Part shown: one piece after another, positions 11,479 through 20,864 of the stretch | How positions within the stretch are numbered: the first letter of the stretch is position 1 | How the letters are laid out: the number at the start of each line of letters is the position of its first letter | Assembly: GCF_000226095.1 (NCBI RefSeq) | Contig: NC_016478.1 | Coordinates: 2,594,001-2,658,000 of the forward strand | Origin: Thermothelomyces thermophilus ATCC 42464 | Taxonomy: Eukaryota; Ascomycota; Sordariomycetes; Sordariales; Chaetomiaceae | Reading direction: 5' to 3' | Length of the DNA stretch: 64,000 nucleotides | The notes under the pieces: generated by a model | What the model was told of the DNA's origin: nothing | The model's input: only the letters and a program-made list of their open reading frames with translations | Databases searched by the model: none | Translations under genes and position numbers: made by a program

Positions 11479-11489
11479 TTGTTACCACT
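11479..11489 (+). other. Self-primer binding site of element A
   Basis: TTGTTACCACT, two bases after the LTR, is the exact reverse complement of AGTGGTAACAA at 11294-11304 inside the LTR. No TGG, the usual start of a tRNA primer site, is present here. The layout matches the Tf1/sushi self-priming mechanism, in which the first 11 nt of the mRNA fold back to prime cDNA synthesis. Confidence 0.75.
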
Positions 11490-11503
11490 CCCTTTGTTCT
11501 GTC

Positions 11504-13764
11504 ATGGTTCAGAACGGAGGAGACCTCGACCTCGACACCGACATGGATACCAACGTCACGGCCGAACAACTGCTCGCCCAGCTTGGTCAACTCCAGCAGC
11601 GGATCCAGGAGTTGGACCAGAGAGACAAGGCTGCTCAAGCTCGAATCAAGGAACTCGAGAACCGCGAAAAGTACTCGCAGAAGTTGGTCAACGAGGCCTA
11701 CGCCAAAATCGAGGCACTCGAGGGCGCCAAAGCGAAGCGCATCAAGATCGAACCACCTGGCAAATACGGAGGAACCAAGGAGGATCTCGCAGGATTCTTG
11801 ACAAACCTCCGATCCTACTTCCGGCTCAATGACGACAAGTTTCCGGACGACAAAGCCAAAGTCCTCTACGCAGCCACGAGACTAGAGGGCAAGGCACTCA
11901 GATGGTTCGAGCCTACGTGGAACGACTATCTCACCGAGGAAGACGAAGACGACCGAGACGCGTTCACGCAGGCAGTCTTTCGATCCTACGACCGTTTCGA
12001 AGAAGAGCTTCGGAAGGTCTTTGGCGACAAAGACGAGAAAATCCATGCGCAAGAAAGACTCGCCAATCTCCGACAGACCAAGTCAGCAGCCTCCTACGCC
12101 GCACAGTTCAGACAGGACATGCTCAAGTCTCAGCTTAACGACGAGGCGTTGATGCAATTGTTCTATAACGGCTTGAAGGAAAAGGTCAAGGACGAGCTGT
12201 ACAAGTACGATCGGCCTGAGACTCTGGACGAATACATCGCGCAGGCCATCAGGATCGATGATCGACTCTACGCACGAGAGCAGCAGAAACGAGGTCGAAT
12301 GAACGGAACCACGGTTAAGGCCAACGACAAGAAAAAGCGAGCGTACGTCAGTACCTCGTACGGGACGCACCCCGGAGCCATGGATGTGGATGCAGCGCAG
12401 AAGCAGGACCAGAAGAAGACGGCCAAAGACAAGTCAATGTTACCTGCTACAACTGCGGAAAGAAAGGGCACTACAAGCGAGAATGCCGAAGCCCGAAGAA
12501 AGAATGGAAACCAACCCCTGGAAAGGAAATTGCGGCCATCGACGAAACCACCAAGGACGTCATCGAAGTAGCGGCCACGAGCTACGAAGACAAGGGCAGT
12601 GACACGGACAGTCTCGGACACGACGGCAACGGTGAAGACGAACAAGCACCGTACTCCGAACTGGTCACTGTGGACCCAGAGACAGGTCTTGCCGAATGGG
12701 ACATGGCAGGAGAATATGCACCGCCAGTTTCGATTCTCCCAGCCTTGAGGCAGTGGGGTTTCACAGTCACGCAGAGGCGGGATGGATCGTGGACAACCGA
12801 CACCCAAGGAATCGAAAGACCCGGACCCAATGCTCTATTCCTCCAGGAACGAATCGAATGGTACCGCAACGAAGTTTTCCGACTCAACACGGAACTGCGC
12901 GAACGGGATGGGCGCTTGACTCGACTCGCCCAGCAGAGCGAAGAGATGAAGGACGAAATGAGGGAACTCCGACGTATCGTGGAAGCCATCAAAGGAGAAC
13001 AGCCTGTGACATATGATGGGCCCGATAGCTACGCCGAGTACCTTGACGATCAGCAACTCAGCAACGACGTGCGGAACCCAGAATACCAGTTCATGCGCGC
13101 GAACCGCGGAAAAGACGAACGCACGTGGGAAAGCTACTGGAAGAAACACTCCTATGTCAGCACTGGAGTACCTACGGTCCACGTACAATGGGAAGGATTC
13201 GGGAAAGAATTCCAATACCTCCCAGGCGACGCCATGCGACTGCACCCTCGACACGAGGCACATGCGCAAGTGCCCTGGTTTCAGTGTGTGGCACACGAAT
13301 GTCGATATCACTTCCGCGACAAATTCGAAAACAATCATTGGCCGACCCGACAGGAAAACGGGGACGGAGGCTTACGCCCTGTGGAATGGGTCTACGATGC
13401 AGGAAACAGAGCGGCCGAATTGCTCTGGAAGATCGAAGCCCGCAATTCAGAAAGCATCACGATAGTTCCAAGACGAGCCTGGCCTAGGCACTGCGGAACC
13501 GGACGAGACACATGGGACTCGTGCTGGAGCAACGATTGCCTCTATCACGCGGACGAAAAGAAATTGCGAATTCGGGAGCTTCAGACGAAGCTATGGCACG
13601 CACGACGGAAAGCAGAACGGACCCAATGGTGGGAAGCCGCAAGCACTCAATGGCTCACGGAAATGAGCACGATCGACGAAGCCGCTATCAGCCGAACAAC
13701 CGAAGAGGTCAGCACTGACCTGGGAAACGGGTCAGGGCCCTTCGAGGGGCCCGGAAACCATTAA
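11504..13764 (+). CDS. Gag polyprotein of element A, frameshifted by a 1-nt deletion
   Basis: Structural protein that forms the particle and binds element RNA. From ATG 11504 it encodes a coiled coil (about residues 20-62) and a retrotransposon capsid domain (about 75-255). The zinc knuckle CX2CX4HX4C is at 12445-12486 but in a different frame from the N-terminal part, because one base is missing near 12434. Uncorrected, the first frame ends at 12571. All older copies keep that base, and with it Gag would be about 753 residues ending at TAA 13762-13764. After the knuckle comes an unusual extension of about 400 residues: an acidic stretch, a second coiled coil (about 12840-12995) and a Trp/Tyr/His/Cys-rich part (about 13080-13640) that I do not recognise. 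It may be a dead copy, or a sequencing error could be responsible. Confidence 0.85.
13722..13752 (+). promoter_or_regulatory. -1 programmed frameshift signal between gag and pol
   Basis: The heptamer GGGAAAC (13722-13728) is in the X XXY YYZ register of the gag frame (CTG GGA AAC). A 6-nt spacer follows, then the hairpin GGGCCC (13735-13740) TTCGAG GGGCCC (13747-13752). The pol frame is the -1 frame and is open from 13719, so gag and pol overlap by 46 nt. Older copies keep the hairpin and a form of the heptamer changed as RIP predicts. Confidence 0.85.
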
Positions 13765-16700
13765 CGCCCGTGCAGCGGCAAGTGGTAGCGCAGTACAGGA
13801 GGAACTGGCGCAAGGGACCACTATATCGAGACCTCCCGGCAGAAACATGGGAAATCGCTGCAATCTTTGGACGACGGCGGCAAGACAAGCGACTGTGGAT
13901 AACAGCACAATGGAGACAGCACGAAATGCTCGCACTAGTGGACAGTGGAGCAGAGATGAATCTGATTTCGCCGACACTTGTGAATCAGCTACGGATACCC
14001 TGGAGAATGAAGCGGAAGCATGGCATAGTCAAAGGGCCATTTCCGACGCAATGGGTACGCAGAGAGACCGAACCGATCGACATCACTGTGGCAGGGAAGA
14101 CCACAGCAGTCGTATTCAGCATCGTGGACATGGGCAACGACAAAGACATGATATTGGGGTTACCATGGCATGAAGATTACGACCCGGACATCAGCTGGAA
14201 GAATGGTGGCCACCTGCGACCCCGAACGGAGTCGTATTCGACCAGCAAGATGGGGAGCGCGCAAGGATCGCGAGCGGACGATGCTCAAGGAAAGGCATGT
14301 CCTACGGATCCACCGCAAGAGACGGACAGTGGCAGGCAGACCACTACGGACTCTGGAAGAGGCGGCACAACGACATCGATATTGCGACAGGAGGAACGAG
14401 CTGAATCGCCGATAGCTGTTCTCTCCGTTGACGAATGCGGAGCACTGCAATTGGAGCAGTGGGTTGAGACAGGAGAAATCGCCAGTATCGCCATGGACGG
14501 AACCAAGTTCGCATACTATCAGAAAACCGAGAGACGAGACAAGACTGGGGAAGTACCGAAGGAGTATGAGGGACACCCAGCATTCGAACCGAAACATCTG
14601 GAAGGATTACCAGAACACGGCCCATGGGATCACGAGATCAAGCTCAAGGAAGGAGCACGACTGAAGTTCTTCAAGATTTACCACACGAGCCAGACGCAGA
14701 ACGAAGAACTTAAGCGATATTTGGAGGAGAACCTTCGAAGAGGACATATCCGCCCGTCGACATCGCCAGCAGGCTACCCAATCCTGTTTGTGCCAAAGAA
14801 AGACGGAAAGCTACGGTTATGTGTCGACTATCGGCAACTCAACGAACAGACCGTGAAAAACCGATACCCGTTACCGCTGATCTCACGGCTCCGAGATCAG
14901 TTGGCAGGAGCCCAATATTTCACGCGTCTTGACTTGCCATCGGCCTACAACCACATACGGATCAAAGAAGGCGACGAGTGGAAAACGGCCTTTAGGACAC
15001 CCTATGGCCACTACGAGTACCTCGTCATGCCATTCGGACTTACGAACGCGCCGGCAACGTTCCAAGCCCTGATTGATCAAGCTATCCAACCCTTTCTCGA
15101 CAAATTTGCGGTATGTTATCTCGACGACATACTCATCTTCTCCAAGACGATGGACGAACACCGGAGGCACGTGAAAGCAGTGCTGGACGCGCTGCACGCG
15201 TACAAGCTATCAGTCAACAAGGAAAAGAGCGAATTCCATGTCAGGAAGACAGTCTTTTTGGGATACGAAATATCCCCCGGACAAATCCGGATGGAACCTT
15301 CAAAGGTTGAAGCCATCAAGAATTGGCCACAACCAGCGTCAGCCACGGAAGTACGAAGTTTCATCGGATTTGCGAACTTCTACCGGATGTTCATCAGGAA
15401 CTTTGGAGCGATCGCACGACCTTTGCACGAACTCACCAAGAAGAATGCTGAATTCCAATGGGAAGAGCAACACGAGCAAGCATTCACGCAAATCCGCGAC
15501 GCCATTACCGAAGATCCAGTACTGGTACTGCCAGACCCCAAGAAGCCATTCGAGGTGGAAACGGACGCTTCAGACTACGCCATCGGAGGACAATTGGGAC
15601 AACGAGACGAACAAGGGAAGCTACATCCTGTAGCCTTCTTTTCAAAGAAGCTCGACGGACCACGTCTCAATTATCCGATCCACGACGAGGAACTACTTGC
15701 GATTGTCGAAGCTTTCAAGGAATGGCGACCATACCTCAGCGGCACGATTGAACCGGTACAAGTGTATACGGATCACAAGAACTTGCGATACTTCACGACG
15801 ACGAAGGAACTCAACGGACGACAAATACGATGGGCAGAATTCCTCGCGGAATTCAACTTCGAGATCCGCTACAAGAAGGGCAAAGAAAACGCACGAGCAG
15901 ACATTTTAAGCCGACGAACGGATCACACGAAAGGACGAACGGGAACAACACCACCGTTGTTCAAGGAACGAACAGACGGGACGTTGCACCACGAAACGCA
16001 GACACCCGTGGAAGATGATCCACTTGACTCGTTCCTAGAATGCTGCGCAATCTTTCGAGAGGAAAGGATCAACGAGGCACAGTATCAAGCAGCACCCGGA
16101 CCAGTGGTACCTGACGGAGTGGAAGAAAGAGATGGGAAACTCTGGTACCGAGACAAAGCGTACATCCACGACAAGGATCAACAGCTGCGAATGATTCGAG
16201 AACTCCACGAATCAAAACTCGGAGGACACAAAGGAGTCACGAAGACTGTCGCACAAGTCAAGAAGCACTACGACTTTCCACAGTTAACGGCACGAGTTAA
16301 GGAAGTCGTACGGAACTGCGACATCTGCAATCGGAGCAAAACGGCACGACACAAGCCGTACGGGCTACTTCAGCCACTACCAACAGCTGACAAACCATGG
16401 AGTTCAGTTGCGATGGACTTCATCACGAAGCTGCCAGAATCCAAGGACACAGCCACAGGAGTGACCTACGACAGTATTCTTACTGTAGTAGATCGCCTGA
16501 CTAAGTGGGCATATTTCTTTCCCTACAAGGAGTCCTGGACAGCGGAACAGTTGGCAGACGTGATCTATCGGCAAGTTGCATCAGTGCATGCTTGGCCGCA
16601 AGAATGGATCACCGACAGAGACACCAAGTTCGCATCGAAGTTCTGGCAAGCGTTAATGCAACGATTAGGCGTCAACAGCAAGCTGTCAACGGCATATCAC

Positions 16701-17513
16701 CCGCAGACCGACGGACAAACGGAGCGACTAAACCAAGTTGTTGAGCAATACCTCCGCTCTTACGTCAATTACCAACAAGACGACTGGGTCATGCTGTTAC
16801 CAACAGCACAACTCGCCTACAACACGACGCCGACAGAAACGACCAAAGTCACACCGTTCTTCGCGAACTACGGATATGAAGCAGACCTTAGGCAAGGACC
16901 AGAGGTCACAGTGCCGAGAGCAGCAGTCAAAGCAGAACAGATGCACGCACTGCATGAAAAGCTCAAAAAGGAACTCGAGTTTGTCAAGACCAGAATGAAG
17001 AACTACTACGACAAACACAGGCTCGAGGGACCTCGCCTAGAGAGGGGAGACAAAGTCTACCTGATCGCACGAAACTTGCAAACCAAACGACCAAGCACGA
17101 AGCTGGACTTCAAGAAGGTCGGACCCTTCGTTATCAAAGAACGAATCTCGACATCCAACTACCGACTATCGTTACCGTCATCTATGCGACTACGGACGGA
17201 TGTTTTTCATATTTCACTTCTCGAACCAGCACCAAAGAACGCCAAGGTTGCCACGCACATCGAAGCAGAGGACGAAGAGGAAGAATGGGACGTCGAAGAA
17301 ATTCTGGATTCACGCATCATCAACGGGGAACTGCAGTACCTGGTCAAATGGCTTGATTTTGGACCAGAGGACAACTCATGGGAACCAGTCAAGAATTTGA
17401 ACTGCCCTGAGAAACTGGAACAGTTCCACCGGCAGAATCCGGATCGACCAAAGGAAAACCCGGGACAGAACCAAAGACGGCGCCCCAGTCGACAGCATCG
17501 ACGGCATCATTAA
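13728..17513 (+). CDS. Pol polyprotein of element A: protease, RT, RNase H, chromointegrase
   Basis: Made as a Gag-Pol fusion by -1 frameshift; there is no ATG at its start. Counting from the first codon after the slip, it has 1,261 residues. The aspartic protease motif DSGA is at 72. The RT region is about 315-510, with the catalytic YLDD at 464-467. RNase H starts about 600 with Asp613. The integrase has an HHCC zinc region (about 825-880), catalytic residues Asp897, Asp963 and Glu999 (35 residues between the last two, as in D,D35E), and a C-terminal chromodomain (about 1184-1240, with WDVEEILDSR and YLVKW). Together these place the element among the Ty3/Gypsy chromoviruses, whose chromodomain steers integration to marked chromatin. 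The frame is uninterrupted. The last 125 nt overlap the antisense gene. Confidence 0.95.
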   Translation, partial: RVRALRGARKPLTPVQRQVVAQYRRNWRKGPLYRDLPAETWEIAAIFGRRRQDKRLWITAQWRQHEMLALVDSGAEMNLISPTLVNQLRIPWRMKRKHGIVKGPFPTQWVRRETEPIDITVAGKTTAVVFSIVDMGNDKDMILGLPWHEDYDPDISWKNGGHLRPRTESYSTSKMGSAQGSRADDAQGKACPTDPPQETDSGRQTTTDSGRGGTTTSILRQEERAESPIAVLSVDECGALQLEQWVETGEIASIAMDGTKFAYYQKTERRDKTGEVPKEYEGHPAFEPKHLEGLPEHGPWDHEIKLKEGARLKFFKIYHTSQTQNEELKRYLEENLRRGHIRPSTSPAGYPILFVPKKDGKLRLCVDYRQLNEQTVKNRYPLPLISRLRDQLAGAQYFTRLDLPSAYNHIRIKEGDEWKTAFRTPYGHYEYLVMPFGLTNAPATFQALIDQAIQPFLDKFAVCYLDDILIFSKTMDEHRRHVKAVLDALHAYKLSVNKEKSEFHVRKTVFLGYEISPGQIRMEPSKVEAIKNWPQPASATEVRSFIGFANFYRMFIRNFGAIARPLHELTKKNAEFQWEEQHEQAFTQIRDAITEDPVLVLPDPKKPFEVETDASDYAIGGQLGQRDEQGKLHPVAFFSKKLDGPRLNYPIHDEELLAIVEAFKEWRPYLSGTIEPVQVYTDHKNLRYFTTTKELNGRQIRWAEFLAEFNFEIRYKKGKENARADILSRRTDHTKGRTGTTPPLFKERTDGTLHHETQTPVEDDPLDSFLECCAIFREERINEAQYQAAPGPVVPDGVEERDGKLWYRDKAYIHDKDQQLRMIRELHESKLGGHKGVTKTVAQVKKHYDFPQLTARVKEVVRNCDICNRSKTARHKPYGLLQPLPTADKPWSSVAMDFITKLPESKDTATGVTYDSILTVVDRLTKWAYFFPYKESWTAEQLADVIYRQVASVHAWPQEWITDRDTKFASKFWQALMQRLGVNSKLSTAYHPQTDGQTERLNQVVEQYLRSYVNYQQDDWVMLLPTAQLAYNTTPTETTKVTPFFANYGYEADLRQGPEVTVPRAAVKAEQMHALHEKLKKELEFVKTRMKNYYDKHRLEGPRLERGDKVYLIARNLQTKRPSTKLDFKKVGPFVIKERISTSNYRLSLPSSMRLRTDVFHISLLEPAPKNAKVATHIEAEDEEEEWDVEEILDSRIINGELQYLVKWLDFGPEDNSWEPVKNLNCPEKLEQFHRQNPDRPKENPGQNQRRRPSRQHRRHH

Positions 17514-17798
17514 TCTGTGACGAGGGCATAGCAGGCGTCTCTTGCCGCTCAACCTCCTCCAACTCGTCCAAGGTCGACAGACCACGCGCCACCATGTCGG
17601 CACCTTTCTCCACCAAAAACTCCTTCTGCTGACGAAGACGCCGGAGCCGCGCAAGCTTTTCGGACAACTCGCGCTGGGCTTCTTCCAGACGGCGTTGAGA
17701 TTCATCCAGCTCAAGTTCGGCACGACGTTCAGCATCCTTGATACGACGCTGCTCCTGGAGAATGCGATCCACTAGAACGAACATCAGGAATCACATTC

Positions 17799-17829
<31 letters not shown>

Positions 17830-18055
17830 AGAAGAAAACGTGCTTACAGGAAGAAAGCGGTATGCCAGAGCCATCGCAAGAACGACCTCGACGAACGCAG
17901 GCTTCGCAACGCTTCGTACGCGCGATCATTTTGCAAACGAGGCCTTGCGACGCGCACCAAGAGCAAGGCATAACGACAAAACCGTTCTCAGCGATGTTCT
18001 GAGCAAGGGAAGCACGGTAACGTGCAGAATGCGACTTCCGTTTCTCTATCGGCAT
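17389..18055 (-). CDS. Antisense two-exon gene: Zn2Cys6-like cluster plus coiled coil
   Basis: Reads opposite to gag-pol. Exon 1 is 18055-17848, the intron 17847-17772 (GTAAGC donor, TTCTAG acceptor, a 29-base T tract in between on this strand), and exon 2 17771-17389. The spliced frame gives 196 residues. Cys31, 34, 41, 50, 53 and 60 have the spacing CX2CX6CX8CX2CX6C, within the range of fungal Zn2Cys6 DNA-binding domains. Exon 2 begins with a charged heptad-rich coiled coil (about residues 72-125), followed by an acidic, Ser/Gly-rich tail. Relics with the same cysteine spacing occur in all three subfamilies. A likely role is a nuclear DNA-binding protein, but that is inferred. The start is uncertain: a GTGAGT at 18106-18101 could be the donor of a leader intron, making Met29 the start. 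It overlaps the 3' end of pol by 125 nt. Confidence 0.75.
17799..17827 (+). repeat. A29 homopolymer inside the antisense intron
   Basis: Twenty-nine A on this strand form the T-rich pyrimidine tract before the antisense intron acceptor. A shorter run is at the same site in B (20493 onward) and a T run in D (about 23290-23303). Type 2 copies lack it. Confidence 0.85.
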
Positions 18056-18144
18056 TTTGTCAACATGGCGACCACGACGCAGAAACAGGGAGAATGCAGT
18101 ACTCACAAGCGAAGGGTTGTTGGCGCTATTTGAAACGGCCTAAG

Positions 18145-18182
18145 AGGGCTTTCGGGTCGAAAGCCTTGAAGGAGGGGCATCG
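18145..18182 (+). other. Conserved hairpin and polypurine tract before the 3' LTR
   Basis: GGCTTTCG (18147-18154) and CGAAAGCC (18158-18165) form an 8-bp stem with a GGT loop. The purine run GAAGGAGGGG (18168-18177) follows, five bases before the LTR, in the place expected for the plus-strand primer. The hairpin is recognisable in every copy with this region. Confidence 0.7.
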
Positions 18183-18630
18183 TGTCACGAATAAGCACAT
18201 GGGCGGCCTGGCAGGCTGCAGCCAGGACGCGGGACATTCCGACAGCCAATCACTTGACGGACCAATCAGAAGATTATCACCGCCAAGACTAAGGTCTTCA
18301 CTGGTGATAATAACATGTCACCGTCGACAACGCAGAATCACGAAGTGAAAGGAGGAGTGGTACTGGTGATAACTATTGAAGAAGGACAGACAATTGTGTA
18401 TATATAGCTAGCTAGTCACTCGTTATGGTGGACTCTGGGAGTTCACCAGTGGTAACAATCACAATCACAGTACTCATACCAAGCATTGCTGATTACTGTG
18501 AGAGACAACTCTAAGTGTTGTTGTGAACCCTTTGGCTTCACCGAATCCCTCAGACGACCTGCCTGCTTGTCCTGCTTCACCCACCTCCGTCTGGACCCTT
18601 TCAGAAGAAGTCTGAGTTGGGTTCGTCACA
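18183..18630 (+). repeat. 3' LTR of element A (448 bp)
   Basis: Identical to 11029-11476 as far as can be read, indicating very recent insertion. Followed by the target duplication GAACG at 18631-18635. Confidence 0.97.
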
Positions 18631-18635
18631 GAACG

Positions 18636-20207
18636 GGAACAACACCACCGTTATTCAAGGAACAAATAGACGGAACGCTATATCACGAAACGCAAATACC
18701 CATAGAAGATAATCTACTTAACTCGTTCCTAGAATGCTATACAATCTTTCGAAAGGAAAGGATTAACGAGGCATAGTATCAAGCAGCACCCGGACCAGTG
18801 GTACCTAACGGAGTAGAAGAAAGAGATAGGAAACTCTGGTACCAAGGCAAAGCGTATATCCACGACAAAGATCAACAGCTACGGATGATTCGAGAACTCT
18901 ACGAGTCGAAACTCGGAGGATATAAAGGAGTTACGAAGACTGTCGCACAAGTCAAGAAACACTATGACTTTCTATAGTTGACGGCACGAGTTAAGGAAGT
19001 TGTACGGAACTACGACATTTGCAATCGAAGCAAGATGGTACGATACAAGCTATATAGGCTACTTCAGCCACTACTAACAGCTAACAAACCATAGAGTTCA
19101 GTCACGATGGACTTCATTACGAAGCTACTAGAATCCAAGGACATAGCTATAGGAGTGACCTATAACAGTATTCTTACTATAGTAGATTGCCTAACTAAGT
19201 GGGCATACTTCTTTCCCTACAAGGAGTCCTAGACAGCGGAACAGTTAGCAGACGTGATCTATCGGCAAGTTACATCAGTGCATGCTTGGCCGCAAGAATG
19301 GATTACCGATAGAGACACCAAGTTCGCGTCGAAGTTCTAGCAAGCGTTAATGCAACGATTAGGCATTAATAGCAAGTTGTCAACGGCATATCACCTACAG
19401 ACTAATAGATAAATGGAGCAACTAAACCAAGTTATTAAGCAATACCTCCGCTCTTATATCAACTACTAGCAAAACGACTAGGTCATACTATTACTAACAG
19501 CATAACTCGCTTATAATACGACGCCAACGGAAACGACCAAAGTTACACCGTTCTTCGCGAACTACGGATATAAAGCAGACCTTAGGCAAGGACTAGAGGT
19601 CACAGTGCCAAGAGCAGCAGTCAAAGCAGAACAGATGCACGCACTATATAAGAAGCTCAAAAAGGAACTCGAGTTTGTCAGAACCAGAATGAAGAACTAT
19701 TATAACAAACACAGGCTCAAGGGACCTCGCCTAGAGAGGGAAGACAAAGTCTACCTGATTGCACGAAACCTGCGAACCAAACGACCAAGCGCGAAGCTAG
19801 ACTTTAAGAAGGTCAGACCCTTCGTTGTCAAAGAACGAATTTCGACATCTAACTACCGACTATCGTTACCGTCATCTATACGCCTACAGACGGATGTTTT
19901 TCATATTTCACTTCTCGAACCAGTACCAAAGAACGCCAAGGTTGCTACGTATATCGAAGTAGAGGACGAAGAGGAAGAATAGGACGTCGAAGAAATTCTA
20001 GATTCACGTATCATTAACGGGGAACTACAGTACCTAGTCAAATGGCTTGATTTCAGACCAGAAGACAACTCATAGGAACCAGTCAAGAATTTGAACTGCC
20101 CTAAGAAACTAGAACAGTTCTACCGGCAGAACCCGGATTAACCAAAGGAAAACCCGGGACAGAACCAAAGACGGCACCCCAGTTGACAGCATCGACGGTA
20201 TTATTAA
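18636..20207 (+). pseudogene. pol relic of element B, part 2
   Basis: Continues the pol of B after the insertion of A: the end of the RNase H linker, the integrase and the chromodomain, to TAA at 20205-20207. Many TGG and CAG codons are now TAG. An open fragment at 19605-19982 covers the integrase C-terminal part. Confidence 0.9.
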
Positions 20208-20737
20208 TCTGTGACGAGGGCATAGCAGGCATCTCTTGCTGCTTAATCTCCTCTAACTCGTCCAAGGTCGATAGACCACGCGCCACTATATCGGCACCTT
20301 TCTCTACCAAAAACTCCTTCTACTGACGAAGACACCGGAGCCGCGCAAGCTTTTCGGACAACTTACGCTAGGCCTCTTCTAGACGGCGTTAGGATTCATC
20401 TAGCTCAAGTTCAGTACGACGTTTAGCATCTTTGATACGACGCTACTCCTAAAGAATGTGATCTACTAGAACAAATATTAGGAATCACAGTAAAAAAAAA
20501 AAAAAAAAAAAAAAAGGAGATAGGCTTATAGGAAGAAAGCGGGATGCTAGAGCTATCGCAAGAACGACCTCGACGAATACAGGCCTCGCAACGCTTTATA
20601 TACACGATCATTTTGCAGACGAGGCCTTACGACGCGCACTAAGAGCAAGGCATAACGACAAAACCGTTCTTAGCAATGTTCTAAGCAAGGGAAGCACGAT
20701 AACGTACAGAATACAACTTCCGTTTCTCTATCGGCAT
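20083..20737 (-). pseudogene. Antisense Zn2Cys6/coiled-coil gene relic of B
   Basis: Aligns along its whole length with the antisense gene of A, including start, cysteine cluster, intron with a long T tract, and stop. Some cysteine and Gln codons carry RIP transitions. It is a dead copy. Confidence 0.8.
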
Positions 20738-20864
20738 TTTGTCAGCATGGCGACCATGATGTAGAAACAGGGAGAATGCAGTACTCACAAGCGAAGGGTT
20801 GTTAGCGCTATTTGAAACGACCTAAGAGGGCTTTCGGGTCGAAAGCCTTAAAGGAGGGGCATCG

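Larger units (their letters stand above)
11029..18630 (+). mobile_element. Gypsy chromovirus A (type 1), young near-intact copy
   Basis: 7,602 bp with 448-bp LTRs that are identical as far as I can read. The target duplication GAACG is at 11024-11028 and 18631-18635. The flanks join into one continuous pol of B. No RIP changes are evident, unlike every other copy. It holds gag, pol and an antisense gene. The sole defect seen is a 1-nt deletion in gag near 12434. Confidence 0.97.

Noticed and set aside
11477-11500. tRNA primer binding site after the LTR
   Set aside because: No TGG start is present, and the perfect 11-nt match lies in the element's own LTR.
12431-12571. A programmed frameshift inside gag before the zinc knuckle
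   Set aside because: All older copies carry an extra base here and are in one frame, so this is a deletion or sequence error in A.
12268-13338. Minus-strand frames of 95-179 codons opposite gag of A, also seen opposite gag relics
   Set aside because: They follow from gag codon use and show no start context or domain. They recur because gag itself recurs.
13770-13790. GTG at 13770 as the start of pol
   Set aside because: GTG is not a usual start in nuclear genes of fungi, and the frame is open upstream into the frameshift site.
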